Counted from the first letter of the stretch, positions 23,226-36,789 are shown. The stretch is DNA of 64,000 bases from Himantopus leucocephalus (GCA_003993805.1 RSEF01000012.1:3831720-3895719), one strand, 5' to 3'. A program made the numbers and translations. Notes: generated by a model not told the origin, from the letters alone.

Positions 23226-26200
23226 GGGGGGGGGGGGGGGGGGGGTGGCGGGCGAGCCGGGTCCTCGGGCCGCGCCGCCACGCGTGGGTCGCCCACGGGC
23301 CCCCCCGCGGGTACCGCCGGCTGCGCGGGGCCGGGCCGGGGGCGTCAGCTCCGGCGGAAATCCCTCCCGGTTTTCGTTAGCGTTTAAACTTCTGGCTAGG
23401 GAAGAAACCGCCTTTCGGAGTGTAACTGCAAACTTTTAATTGTGGTTGGTTTGTTGGTTTTTTTTTACCGTCGCCGTTGCAGCCTCAGCAGGCCGAGGGC
23501 TCGGGGACAAGCGTGTGGCAAAGAGCTCGGATTTGGGTTAAAACGGACTGTTACCTCGATCGGCGTCGTGTGGCACAACAGCCTTACCTTAGATTGAAAA
23601 TTTCTCAGCTTAAAATTATGCACTACCTAAACCTTCTGTGCCAGGAAGCCCATTCCTGCAGGGGTGAGAGGAGCCTCCAGACTACTTCAGTTGAGTTTGG
23701 GTCTGAAAAAAAAACAAACCCAAAAACTTATTGTAGAGGTTTACAGAGTTAAAGTTATTACAGAGACTCAGGACTAAGTATTGTCCCCAGTCAAATGATG
23801 CCTTAACTACTTTGATATCCCTTTAAGTCTGTCTTAACTGGGGGTTTGTTTGTTTTTAGTTGCTGCCTCATATCCAGCTTTTGTTTCTCTCCCGGTACAG
23901 CTCACCTGTTTGTGGCGGGGAATCCTTCATGAGCAGTGGTTCCCACCCCTCATTTCTGTATGTGATGCAGGATTCGGAGAAAACCAAATCCTAAGACCTG
24001 CCTAGGGAATGTTAGGTTTGTTGTTGCTTTTTTTTTTGCCCCAGAGCTTAGACTAGGTAGCAATTCTGCTGTCTGTGTGATTTTAAAACAGTGCACTCTT
24101 TGTAAAAGCAAACTTCTATAACCCTCTTTTTCTCTAAGAAATCTCAAAAATTAGTTTTACTTGTCGTAAACGTTGTGACTCCAAGTATTAGTTTCTCCAG
24201 TGGCTTTATTTTGGGATTTTTTTTTTCATGGTTTTTTTTTTTTAGTAGGGAAATATGAAGTCTCTCCCTCCCTGAAATGATTGTTTGTGAAAATACTTAC
24301 TTTCTGTTGAAGGCTCTCCTAATGCACCTGTGTGTCCTCCTCCTGCCCTGTTCTGGCCTTAGCCAGGTCTCCAGCCACACAGCACTAGCATTTCTGTTTC
24401 AAATATGCATAGTAATTCTGGCTCTGATTTGGACCAAGGTTGCGCGTTTAAAAAAAGAAAAATTGCCATTAGCCTTATTTCATTTTAATTAGTTCACTGG
24501 AATGCTTAACAGCATATTCAGAATAAATGCTTGACATAAATTAATTGTAATGGATGATTTGTATCATCTAACACTAGAATATGTGTTTGTTGTTTTGGGT
24601 TTGGTTTTGGTTTTTTTTTTTAATAATTTCTCAAGACCTAAATGCACTTTCACACAAGGGGCAAAAGAAATTCAGTCAGAGAGCTAAGCCGAGCAACTCT
24701 TATCCCTCCTGGTTCACCAAGCTCATACTCTGGCTGAGTGCCACAGCAATTGAGCGCCAGAGGCGGGGAGTTCTCCAAGCCAGGAATTGACAGTAAAAAC
24801 ATCCTAAATGATCTTAACTGCCACCAGGATGTAGGACTAGCGATGGCTCTTCAGATAAGCAAATTCCAAATAAAAACAATTTGATAGTTCGGAGGGGCTT
24901 AGAAGTATCATTGCCTCTCCTCATTTTTTTTACAGTAACTCTTGTTTTTCCTAATTCTTACACTTCGTCTCTTTCTCTCAACATATTTACATTGCCCCAG
25001 ACTGATGGCTCTTTACACTGTTTCTGTGGTCCACTCAGCCCTAGAAATTTCTGACCTTGACTGCTACCTCCTCACTAGCCTATTGTATCTTCTCATTCAG
25101 TCTCTAACATTTTATTCCTTGCTGCTGTGATATCATTAGGTTCTTTCCCAGTCTCCACTCAGACACTATCTTTTACCTTTTATACTAAACCCTAATCTGG
25201 CTCGTGTTATTCCACATCCATTTAAACTCTCGTGTAACTCTCTGTTGTCTTATGACCTATCTTCAAATGCAGTTTAGCTAATGTGGAAGAAAAGTTTAAT
25301 CAGTGAGTTTGAGGAAGTTAGCATGTCAATAAAGGCAAGCCAGCATGCCCTTTAAATCTGAAATTGATCCATGATGAGTCTGCTCTAGTAAACAAGTAGT
25401 AAGGGTGAAACCCCATAATACAGAACAGTGCTGTGCAAAATAAATGCTCCTAATAGCAGCTTACCTTCATTCCCAGGGATACAGCAATGCACATGCGTGA
25501 ATGCACCGTGAAAATCCTCTGCTCCTTGCCTATTGGTGTGGTTCGTCTCCTGCAACACTGGACACTGTATAAATAGCTATGTAGAAAGGAGTAGTTGCTT
25601 ACTATGTTTGGGTTCATCTCAAAAATGAGCACAAATATCCTAAAAGACACTCTCTGGTACACCGGTTAAGTAATTGTTGCTTTAAGCCATTTTACACCAC
25701 TGTTAGGTGTCTGGGTGCCTTCTGGCCTTGATGTGATCTCTGTTCCCACCTCATTCTGAACTGTGAACAAAAGTGTGGTTGGAGTTGGCAGAGCAGCTCT
25801 GATCTGTCCATCCTCTCTTCTGTCCTTTTCCTATCATCATGTTTTCACTTGAGAAAGGCATTTGAGACAGTAAAAGAACTAAGGCATCCATAGACCATCC
25901 ACTGTTGCGTACACACAACTAACAGCCAGTCCTTCCTCCTAAGTGAATCATCTAATTAAACTAATCAGAACAAGGTTCACTGTCTTTCTCTGACCAGCCT
26001 TCATGACCAAGGTCCCTAGTAGAAGGAACAGATGGAGAGTCACTAGTATACCGAGTAAAATTGGGCAGTATACCCACAACGAATATGAGGTCTTTCTTTT
26101 CTCAGGCTCTGACAGTTACGGGGGTTTTGTTTGCCTTTTTTTTATTGTTGTTTTTAATCAGAAACATGGCTGAATTCAATCTCTTTGCTCAGTTAATTAG

Positions 26201-26829
26201 CAGGGCTTTGCAACAATAAATAGTTCTGTCTCACCTGCCAGTGTACTGACTGATTGAACTGTGTACAAAGTGACTGCTCCTCATCATCTTCACAGTTTTA
26301 AGGAAGGTTGTCTTTGCATGTGTCAATGGTTTGAAAGAACTAGCAGCTCTCCAAGTACCAGTTATCTCTGTTTGCATTCTTTGCTAACATTTCATTTTTC
26401 TTATATTTTACACCTGGAGGCTCTTTGTTCTTCACCTTCTATCTGCTCTGTTGAAATTGTGTGAGATGAGAACACTGTCTTACAGTAGGATCTTGACTTG
26501 GTACTGACAAAGTGAATTGGCTCATTTTTTGAACCTCAATCCAAAAGCTGTTTGGAAAGGCTGGGTTCCATGTAAACCACAGCAGAACTAGGCTTCTGCA
26601 CTTGAAATTGAAAATGTTGTTGGGAAGATTTTAAATTATACTGTGGAATGTTGACAGATGAGAATGAGCATGCAGTTTGGGATAAAGAAAGTATTAGAAA
26701 TAAGAATACAGCCTTCAGAAAGTTCAAGTCATGAAGTTGACCAGAAAAGTAAATAAGAACATGAACTCTGGCAAGTCAGATGAAAAATATAAGGACCCAC
26801 CAGAAAGACTCTGAGCAACATCATACTAA

Positions 26830-28130
26830 TTGGAAGAAAAAAAAAAAAACCAACTTAGTACATCAGAAGCAAGTAAGGTGCTGGAGTCTGGAGGGCCAAT
26901 AGACGATGAAGAAGTGAAAGAAATATTTGATGATAAAGCCATTAGTAGAAAGTTAAATGACTTATGTGCATTCCTGTTTACTGTGGAGGAGTCTAAAGAG
27001 GTTCCTATGCCAGAAATTCTCTTTATGGGGAACAGGATTCATTGGAAGATCTGTCTCTGCTTGAAGTGTCAGCAAATAAGTGTTTAGAGCAAAATGATAA
27101 ATATAGTTGCAAAATGCCAAGACCAGATGGTGCTTGCCCAAGGGTTCCAAAGGAAGCTCGGGGATGAAATGACGGAATTATTCATTATGCTATGTAACTT
27201 CTCATTTAATACCTTGAAGCCAGAGAAGATGGCTTACAAGGTAGCAGTTCTTAAAGACAGTTCAGCAGGAGATCACACAGTTCAATGCCTTTTTTTAAAA
27301 AAATAAATTCTAAAAAAAATAGAAGTAAACAGATGGACTAACAATTTATGGTGGGAGAAAGTCAACATAGCTTTTGTGAAGGAAACAGCGCTGCTTAAAT
27401 CTACTGCAGTTTTTAAATGACTTGACAAGCAGAGAGAAGGGAAGCTTGGGACAAGAGAAGTGTAGGGATCTGTGTTGCACCTATACTGTTCAGCATATTC
27501 CTAAATGATCTGGTGAGAAAGGTGTTGAGTAGTAAGGGAGGGAAAGATGAGCTGACTAGGAAGAATTGCAGTTCAGTCTTCTGACGCCCAATTACAGGCC
27601 GTAAAATGTCAAATGAAATTTGTTCTAGAGAAATGCAAAGTTAGGAGGAAAAAAAAAAATCTTTGTTTATGCACTGATGGGGTGAAAGTTAATTATTGCC
27701 ACTTAGGAGGAAGAGGTTGTCATAATTCTGTGAAAATGTGAGTTTAATGTTCAACAGTGATCGTATGAGCACGTGTGAGGGGCTTTGGGGAAAGGAATAA
27801 AGAAGTAAACAGGATAGCATCATGGTGCTCAGTTCTTACTTAGCATGCTGATTTCTGTGATTTTGCACTAAGGAAGATGGACTCTGAGGTACAATGCAAC
27901 TGGAAAAGCAAGGAGGAGGCTGAGAAGAATGATCAGGGGTAAGGAATGGACTCCGTATGAGGGATGCTTAAAAAGATTTGAACCCTTCAGCTTGGCAAAG
28001 ACATGACTGACCACGGTCTGGTCTAGATCAAAATCGATGGTGCTTCTCCTGCAGTCTGTAACAGAGACCACAGACTGCAGCACCACAAAGTGCTTTGAAT
28101 GACAATTATTTACGTGGCTTCAGAATCAAA
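26830..28130 (+). mobile_element. Old degenerate CR1 LINE copy, sense on plus
   Basis: Segments align by eye to an older CR1 type common in sauropsids. AAATGCCAAGACCAGATGGT and CCAAGGGTTCCAAAGGAAGC correspond to the GATGGCATTCATCCAAG region. ATATTCCTAAATGATCTGG follows, then AATGATCAGGGGTAAGGAATG with CCGTATGAGGGATGC, and TTCAGCTTGGCAAAGAC near the end. The order matches a continuous element, but many indels and stops destroy the reverse transcriptase frame. A fossil copy; the ends are approximate. Confidence 0.75.
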
Positions 28131-29559
28131 CAGATGAAATCACAGAAGAAAATGCTATCAAATGGGCTGTTGAGCACAAAGATTAAAAAAACCTAATACC
28201 CCCAAGCTGGAAACTGAGAAAATACACTCACAAGAGGTATCAATACATTTGCTCCTTCTTTTCCTCAGTCGTCTGGGATACCTGCTTGTGTCAGGCAGGG
28301 TGCTGGATGTGGTGGGTGTCTGATCTGAACCAGCGCAATCTCAACAGATGTCTTGTTGTGGGAGGAGGAACACAGGTGAGAGTGTCGGCTGTGGGTACAA
28401 AAAGATGGTTATCTGGAAGAGTTAGTGTTAGTTTCTCTTGTCCGTTCGTGCTTCTACTGGTAGCTGCGGGGCAGCGGTGCGTGCCTAAAGACAGCGATCT
28501 TGCCCAAGCAGAACCTGCCTTTTTCAGCATGTGGGCACCTCATGTCCTCTTTGACATGCTGGAGGTGTCTGGGCAGAGAGGATACCAAGAAAAAAAATGT
28601 CACAAATGCAAAGTGTTTTGCAGCTTGCACACAAGTGGAAATCCATAGATCTCCTATAATTACCTCAATATTAAGCCCTAATCTCATTTTGTGTAAAGTA
28701 ATCTTGGGAGTTGGTATTGCATAAGAGAAGTGCTCTCGTAAGTCATTGTACCTACAGATAACAAAGATGTAGTCAGTAGGGGCAAAGTAACAAGAATGTT
28801 AAGTGAGTGTGGAAGGACAGCAATGGCAGCTGCAGGTCCCGAGGACGAAATACTGCTTTCTGCCCTCGTAGTCTCAGCTTTGCCTTCAGCCTTGGAGAGG
28901 AACTTGCCACGGGCAGGGGAGAAATGCTGGAATTAGTCATCTTCCCTGGGTTCTGTAGTGGTGTTAATTTACCAATTATATAGAAATATGGACAGCATAG
29001 GAGTGAACTTTGCAGATAGTCAAGAACAAAGAAACCTTGTAGTAGACCAGGAGGACCTTCTTGCTAAGTTTTGTATTTGCAAAACAGGATGCACGGTGAC
29101 AATGCTAAGGCAGAGAGTTTTGCTTGCACATATTACTGTTTTAGTGTCTCACAACTTTTTGCTTAAACAGGCTTAAAAAAGATGTTTCGGGAACCTCCTT
29201 TTGTGATATTTTTCCCCAATCAAGTGTTGAAAGCTAAGTAAATAACCTGACTTGGAAAGGAAGTGAAGGCATCTGTTTTGTTTGCACTCAAAAAACAATG
29301 CATGAAAGCCCTACAGATGAAATGGGAGAAAAGTAGAAACTGAAAGTAGAAAATAAAAAAACAGAAGATCAAAAGCATGAAAAGTAACTGGGAGGAAAAG
29401 GGAGCTCAAGGAGAAACCTGTGACTAAGAAATTGTGGATCTAAAAAGTTGAAATGTGGTAAAAACAGCGAAGCCTTGCTATGTGCCCTGCTGGGAGGCCT
29501 GCCTGCCTTTGCTTTGAACCTGGCTCGTCCCGTGTGCCCTTGTCCTTGTTGTAAAGACT

Positions 29560-30330
29560 GAACACTCAGGCCCCGGCATTTCTCACTGCTGCTTAGGATC
29601 CTATTAGAGAGGTGTCCATAGTTGTTTTCTTCCTTGGTTGCTGGTCTTCGAGATTGTCCTTTTTTCAGTTCTGCCATCATTGTTCTTCATATGGACGCTC
29701 TTCTATAGTTTAATCATCTGTGTTGCCCTGCTTTGAGACATTTCCAGTTCCTTTACAGCCTTTTGACATGGGGAGGATCACAACTGCACGCAGAGTCAAA
29801 AGATGAAGGCGTGCTTGTGGATTCCTACATCAGCTTAATCATTTCTGTTTTGTTCATTTTTTCCTAGTCCTTAATACTCGCATTTTAAATTTTTTTTAGC
29901 TCTTCAGAGTGTTGAGCTTGGAGTTAAAGGAATTAACTATATAACCCTAAAATATTGCCTTTGAGTAGCAGTGATCAGCTCCCAGTCCATCATTTCAAAT
30001 AGGAAGTTGAGTCTGGTTTTTACCTTGTGTATCACTTCACATTTATCTATTTCAAATTTTATTGCTTGGGCACAGAGTCTCTTAAGGTTCTGAAATTCAT
30101 CACAGTAAATGCTTGCCTTTATTACCTCATCATCTTGGCATCACCAGTAAATTTTGTTGTATTGCTATTTTTCCTCGCTTTTTCAGGTCATTTAGGAATG
30201 TCAAGCTGTGCAGGTTCCGCTGGTGGTCTTCTGTGAGAGCTGAGCATTTCTTTCTGTCTGGTTTCCTATCTTTTGCCAGTTATTTATCTATACACTGCGA
30301 ACTTTTCTGTAATCAGGTATTTTGATTATC
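29560..30330 (-). mobile_element. Degenerate CR1 LINE fragment, antisense
   Basis: The plus strand reads as the complement of CR1. TTTAATCATCTGTGTTGCCCTGC is followed by a TTTCCAGTTCC/TTTTGACATGGGG segment, and further right by CATCTTGGCATCACCAGTAAATTTTG and AGGTCATTTAGGAATG. These match antisense CR1 text (ATCATCTTTGTTGCCCT, then ATCAGCAAATTT and TCATTTATGAA). Heavily mutated, with no open frame. Boundaries are approximate, and two separate insertions are possible. Confidence 0.6.
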
Positions 30331-30539
30331 TCTTAAAATAAATTAAAAAAAAAAAAGTTGAATGGTGTTGTATGCCTAATCTGACCACACTTGGTAGTTG
30401 ACACCTCTGTTTTGATATATATCTCAGCTCTGAAGATCTCTGGCCTGAGAATAGAGGGGTTTTATATAACTTTTTTTTTTCCAGAAAGGTCTTTACATAC
30501 TGCAGCAGTTTAAGGAGTTTGAAAGAATGGTAATATGCA

Positions 30540-30850
30540 GTAATAATAAAGAGAAGTAGGACAACCTTAATGATTATAATCCCATCAGACTAAGACATCA
30601 ATCCCAGGTACAATAATGGAATAAGTAACAAAGCGTTCAGGAAAGAATTAAGGCAATGTCACTCAGCCTGGACTGGGAGAAATAGAAACAATTAGTGTTA
30701 ATTGTTTCAGTTTCGTTCTTAAGTACAGGTGTTCATCTTAGCCTTCGGTTAGCACTTGACAGTAATTGCACGTCATTTTCAGTGAGAAACTAAGCCAGGA
30801 CAAAATCAATACAGTTCGTATGAAATTTAGTAGGGAGAGGACAGCTTTAA
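30540..30850 (+). mobile_element. Degenerate CR1 LINE fragment
   Basis: ATAATCCCATCAGACTAAGAC, CAGGTACAATAATGGAATAAG and AAAGAATTAAGGCAATGTCAC recall the CR1 segment around the reverse transcriptase core (ATTACAGGCCAGTTAGCCTGAC and its following text). Short and strongly diverged. Confidence 0.5.
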
Positions 30851-31152
30851 AAGGCAAGTGGAGACTCAAGTGAATCTGTGTTTAGTGGGAACATGGAGGA
30901 GTTAGCTCTTGGGCTGTATTTCTTACCAGTCACCTGGAAGAAGCACAAAATACCAGTATGTAGAAATTTGCAGAAGCCAAAGAAATGAGGAAGTGACAAA
31001 TAAAACCTCATCGCTAATGCAGAAAATACAACTAACTGCTGGAGCAAGAAGCATGGCAGGGGATTCTCTGTTACTGCCTATTTTAAAGTCAAGATTGTCT
31101 GCACTTGAGTTAATGCAAGGGGTGAAACGTGTACCGGGGAATGACCAAGCTG

Positions 31153-31339
31153 CAGCTTGTTTGCACTTGAAAATGCAGCTCAGGGTGTGGTTCTCTGATA
31201 GGGCATGAATGGATATAACAGCACATGCTTGTCAAATCGGGGGCGNCAGCTTGTTTGCACTTGAAAACGCAGCTCAGGGTGTGGTTCTCTGATACGGCAT
31301 GAATGGATATAACAGCATACGCTTGTCAAAACGGGGGCA
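31153..31339 (+). repeat. Direct duplication of about 93 bp joined by a single N
   Basis: Unit 1 (31153-31245) and unit 2 (31247-31339) start with CAGCTTGTTTGCACTTGAAA and differ at about six of 93 positions. They are separated only by an N at 31246. The arrangement is typical of two contig or allele ends abutted without merging rather than a biological tandem repeat. Confidence 0.9.
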
Positions 31340-31639
31340 TCGCTGGGCTCCAGCTCCTGGGGCCTGTGTTGCCATATCCCTGGTGTGTTTGGGGCTGTGA
31401 TGGACCATGTGGGATGGGAAGGTACATGGGGCGGGTGCTGCTGGGCTTCCCAGGGCCTTCCTGGCTGAAGCACTTCACTGTGACACCTCTACCGCTTTGT
31501 TACTCCTTGTGCTAGGAGTAGCCAGCTGATAGATCAGCCAGTTGCTACTGTCAAAGGTGTAAAGGTATTAAAAACCCCCACAAATCAAACAAACAAAAAA
31601 CCCCAACTCTGTGTTAGAATGTTTCAGTCTGGAAAGTCT

Positions 31640-31930
31640 GTTACATGAGCAGCAGAAAGAGGGTGAGTGAGGTAAACTGCTTGCTGTCTTTCCATTTTGG
31701 AGTGAGGAGGCAGTGAAAGAAACTAATAGGGACACTCTTGAATTTGAAGGAAGTGGCTTTACACACAATGTGTAATTAAGCTGTGGGAACTCCCTCCAAC
31801 AGGATGTTGTGAGTGCTGGAAGTTTACATGGGTTCAAAGGGAGTCTGGACAAGCTCATGGAAGAGAAATCTGTTTGAGGTTACCAAATTCATGGGAACCA
31901 TGTCTGACCCAAGAAGCTCCTGAGCTGAAA
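31640..31930 (+). mobile_element. CR1 LINE 3'-region fragment
   Basis: CTGTGGGAACTCCCTCCAAC, AGGATGTTGTGAGTGCTGGA and GGTTCAAAGGGAGTCTGGAC with AGCTCATGGAAGAGAAATC match the CR1 text GTGGAACTCCCTGCCAC, AGGATGTTGTGATGGC and GGGTTCAAAAAGGGATTAGAC. Diverged, with no open frame. Confidence 0.7.
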
Positions 31931-34900
31931 ATGGTTGGAGGCTGGAGAGCATGGAGAGGGAAGCTTCTCATTCCTTTTTCCTCTTCTGCTTTTCTGTAGG
32001 AATCCCCTCCTAAGCTGTTCCTGAATGCCAGGCGCTGAGGTGGAGAGACCTGAGTCCCAAGCCAACGTACCTGGTTTTATATGTGTGTAGACCTGTAGTG
32101 AAGGACAGTCTGTGAATCTCTAGATGTAGCAAATATAAGTTTAGCTGCAGGGATAAGTCCAGGTCCCCTGGTCAGTGTCTGTGCTGGAGGTGCTTGCAGG
32201 ACACAGTGCTGGGTGTAGAGGATTGCACAGGTCACGGCTTGGGCGTTTTCATGGAAGATAGTTTGTGTGTTCCTCAAGAGTGTTTGATTGGGTTGAGGCA
32301 TCGCTCCTGTAAAGCACGGGCAGGTGGGCTGTACAGGGAAGGAGAGCAGAGCAAAATGTTTTGCTCTTTCCTGTGGTGGTTAGAAATCAAGAAAATTTAT
32401 CAAAATCCAAAACAATTTTCTTCCCTGAGAGTCAGATGAATTGTATGTTGTCATACAGGATTTATCCTGAAGAGAAAAGCAAGGGCAAAGGCTGTAATTT
32501 GATAGGATGAATCCAGCTTTGAGGCTTCACGTGATATCTCAGATTAGACGTACTATGTCCGCATGACACACAACACGGACCTAGTACTGACTGCCGATTC
32601 AGGTTTCCTGAAAAACTTTGCGCTGGCAGGCTTTATGCTGGATGAGGTATCTCCTGCCTTATCACAGCCATCGTAGAGGCAGCATAAACAACACACTTAA
32701 CTAAAATGCATTGTGTGTCCATGCCTATTAAACACCAATTTTGTACTTTTGGATAACTCTTCATGACTGTATAAAATTCATCAGTCATTAAGGGTTCACC
32801 AGGGCTGGCACTGAACCAATGTTGTTAAGACCTAATGCAGTTAAGCTGACACTGCTCCCACTTCTGGTGATGTGGTACAAAGAGGCTTGAGCTGGTTATT
32901 TGTGGAGTTAGCTGAGACCTGGTGAGGTTTATTAGCTAGGGTTGGAACACAGCTATACTGCTCCCAATTTAAAGGTGGCTCTGGAAGTGTAGAGCTATGT
33001 TTGCAAAGCACTTTTTCCAAACTAGTAGAACTTGCCGGACTTGAGCATGGTTAACACACAGTCTGAATAAACTGCTAGCAGAAAGATGCATGCTCTGCTC
33101 ACCCTGTCCGAGGACGTTCCTGAAGGGCCTATGTCCAGTATTTTAATCCCATTGGATTATACGCTGACCTTCTGTGTAATTTTTTTTTTCAATTGTACTT
33201 CTATCTTATAATAGAAAATGTCTGTTTCACTGTGAATTACATTTAATGGGGTACATCAGTAGGCTGCCCTGTGCTTTGCCAGCTTTGGGACTTTTTTCAA
33301 GTGTTAAATTTCATATATAACCCTCCAAAAAAAACCCAGCAGATATCTTTTTCTTACCAACTGCTCCCACATAGTGCCGTAGTTGGAAATAGGTCTATTT
33401 TGCAGTACTGTCAAACTGCTTTATGTGCTGGATGATGTAAGGAATATAAATATAGTTGTTTCCCAAAGGCCTTGTTTGCAACGCTTTAAATAATGTGGCT
33501 TATCAGTTTATGAATGCAAGTGTCCACAGGCAAATTTGCACAGAATTAAGTCAATTTCAATTACTGAAATAAGATGTGTTGACTGTCCCCTTTATAGTGG
33601 TGACTGCATTCATGTTTTCAGTGTTTGTATTCCAATGGCTTGTAATTGAACTGTATTTCTACCTCAGTAATACTTGATTTCAAGTTGTACATGGTACCAA
33701 ACGAGCATGATCACTCAGAGCATGGGGTTCATCTGGCTTTGCTTTCAGTGCAGCTGTACAGATGAGTTCTATTCTGGATGTCTTCAGAAATAAAGACAAA
33801 TAAGCGGTCACTTGCAGCATGTTGTGATGTATGTAGTTCTTCCAAGATCTTTTAGGAACCCTGTAGCAGACGCATGGGTTGTATCTTAACTCCTTTATGT
33901 GATTGAATCACCTTTCTTCTTTTTTTATTTTTTCTTACACTTATTGCAGTCCCATAGCTGTTTCCTACCCATTTTGCAACTTCTGTAAGAGGTGAATTGG
34001 GGTCATAGTTTCCTTTACTTCACAACTACTGCTAGCTAAGACCATAGCCCATCCTGTATGCGTTATGTGGAAGAAAACAAAAAAAAAAAAGCATGATAGC
34101 TCAAAGGAGCTGATTCAAGGTAGCATGAATAGCATTTCAACAGCAAACTGCAATGTTTCTGACATTTGTTTATACATACTTTCACTAATGAAAAGTGTAG
34201 TGGATAAAAAAAATACAAAATCTATAGTTGCTGACAATTTCCATTGGGACTTCAATGGAGGATAAGGTTGAGAAGCTTGCCTCCTGTTGGCAATTAAACA
34301 GCTGGGAGATGTGGGAATCCTGGATTCTGCTCTAGAGGAGGGTGGATTTGAGCGGTTACATCCTTCTGCCATCCTTCTCCTGGCCTGTTTGCCTGCCTCC
34401 TTCTCATTCTCTGCTCATGGTCTTGCAACCATTTCCCCCACCCAAATGCTCTGTATTCAATCTCAGTTTCTTCACTATCTTTATACAGCTGTCCTAAAAG
34501 CAGACCTGTTTGCTTTTTGGGCTGATCTGCTTTCTGCTCCAAGCTGTTTTGAGTATTCAGGTACTTCTCGGGTTTGATGCCAGACCTTGCTAAACAGCCA
34601 GAAGAAAACTGTGGGAAAAGCCTGCTCATCCATATCCTCTTCATCACTGCAGTGTTTGGGGAAACTCATTCCTCCTCCCCCTCAAACTTGAACAAAAGCG
34701 AGTACATTTTGAGAGTAAATTCAGGTCCTGGTGCAGAGGCAGTTCTCCCCTGTGGTAGGTAGAGGGCAGGGCTTGTCTAGTCGGGATGGGGGACACTTTG
34801 AGTAGGGTTTTGTGTTCTCGTCCCTCAGCCTTGCTCCTACTCCTCCTGATGGCCTAGGGCAGGGCTGACTGATTGAAGGGGGAAATGAAGTAAGTGAAAA

Positions 34901-36789
34901 GAGTGCCAGGCTATAATTCGCTCAGTAGCAAACTATTCAAGTGCTGAGTGTGGAGGAGTCAGCAGCAAAGCAGTCTTTACAAGATTTCAAAACCTTCGCT
35001 TTCCAACATTTTAGTTTTAAGGACTTCAGCAAGATTAGGTGAGAAAGAATTTAAAGGATGTTTCCCCCTCAGCATCAGAAACATCATTAATGGTCCTGCT
35101 GAACTGCTTCTGCTGAGTCCTTGCTAACATATACAGTAAGCCAGATCTTTTTTGACAAAATTGTGCATTATAGAAGGAATCTTCCTGTATGGCGTAGCAG
35201 GCAATATAAAGTTGGTAGTAGTTAATTAGTAATTGAAATTAAATCTAGTTGGGATACCTATGTGATGGTAAAGGTCTGTTTCTTCCACCTTATTACTTTC
35301 TCCAGGATGAGATCCAGAGGGAGACAGGCAAACCTTGCGTGTTTGTTACCAGCTTATCCAACTTCAGAATGTCAACAGCATGTCCGCAATCCTCACTAGT
35401 GCTGTGTGGCCTTGGGATTTGCAGGAGAGGAGGCGCTGGAAATGTTGTTCCTTGGAAAAATAAGTAGCGTGCTGAAGTGAAGAGGCAAATTCCATTGCAG
35501 TAAACAGTAATACGTCGTGGGGGAGTACATTTAAAACAGGGAAAATATTTTTTCCCTGTTTCTCATTCTTCTGGAGTATTTGCTAGATTCCCTAAACAAG
35601 CAGCGCTTTATGCTGCATGAGTTTTGGAGCGTCACTACACTTAGAAATAGCAGCCTCATGTAACAAGGATATTAGTGTGGCAACTCTCAGCAAACAGGAG
35701 CTCCTTGTGTTGTAACCTCCTGTGATGTTAGTGGGATTGAGTAAACGATGTCTAAAGCTCTTGTAATACCTGTGAAAGGCACTGGCCTAGGTTGAGGAAA
35801 TGTCATAATTGAATCTCTTCCATTCAGATGAGTCACTTGAGTCATACTGTGAGAGTTTCCACTTTGAATCTAGCAGACTAGCTGGTTTTAAGAATCCTAT
35901 AAAATCAAAGGTGGGAGGAGTGGCTCATTTAAGAGTGGGAAAAATTGCAGATCTGTTGTCTTGCTGCAGAAGATGGCACAGATTCCCCTAGAAGATCACT
36001 GCAGCCATTCTGTTACACTAATTGGAATAGAATATTTCTTGCTCAATGTTCTGTGTGCATCATCAGTGATGCTGTTCCAGCAGCTTTCTGGATTTATTGG
36101 TGTCTCCCTGCTCTATGCATTGCATAAAAGGATGAATGTGTAGTACTTGTGTTCAGTTACAGTGAGGTAGTGGCAGTCTGGATTTGGTCTATTTGTAATA
36201 TCCTCTTAGGTAGTTCGTATAGGGTTTTTTTACCTCTAAATGTAGTCACATACTCACTGGTTACAGGCTGTACTGCAGCAAACACTAACTTGCATGTAAC
36301 ATAACTTTTAGGCTAGTAAAGTGCTTTTTGATTCCTCGCAAAACACACAGCTGGTCCAAATTTCATGTATTTCCAGGCTTCAGAATACTTGATTAAGAAA
36401 ACCAGACCATGTCAAAATGCAGCAGAAAGACACGAATGCTGTAGGTGCTGTTAGTGTTGTACTTGTGATATGCCCCACTAAGATGTAGCTCCATTCTAAG
36501 CAGTCAATTTTTTTCTTTATTGTGCTATGGAGATGTTGGTTTTCTGAGTATTTGCTAGCCCTGAAAATCCCTTATAGCTACCCACTGGATAGGAATGTAT
36601 TTATTTTAACTAAAAATAGTTAGCTAGAAGATGCTGATCTGTACACTGAATCCACTAAATTAGGAAATTATTATTGTAAATATGCTTAATGTATGGATTA
36701 CAGGATGCTGTTGCTGTGGCCAGATATCTGCTAAAATTTGAGGAACAAATATGGGGGGTTTGGACAGGTAGCACCACTAGAACAATTTC

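Larger units (their letters stand above)
22200..23400 (+). promoter_or_regulatory. RHOA: CpG-island promoter of RHOA
   Basis: Dense CpG and GC boxes (for example GGGCGGGG near 22440 and CCCCGCCCCGCCC near 22590) surround the inferred noncoding first exon. The island includes two alternating purine-pyrimidine tracts, an NRF1 site and a minus-strand TATA box. It contains a 79-base gap. By position it serves RHOA to the right and possibly a divergent minus-strand transcript to the left. Confidence 0.8.

Noticed and set aside
21959..23387. 423- to 445-codon frames on both strands across the RHOA island
   Set aside because: They run through the N gap, are Pro/Arg/Gly-rich on both strands and overlap the inferred noncoding exon. 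They are artefacts of GC content.
23460..23520. Acceptor-like site at about 23480 as an alternative RHOA 5' exon
   Set aside because: A pyrimidine tract and CAG are present, but no paired downstream donor was convincing. Mentioned only within the intron entry.
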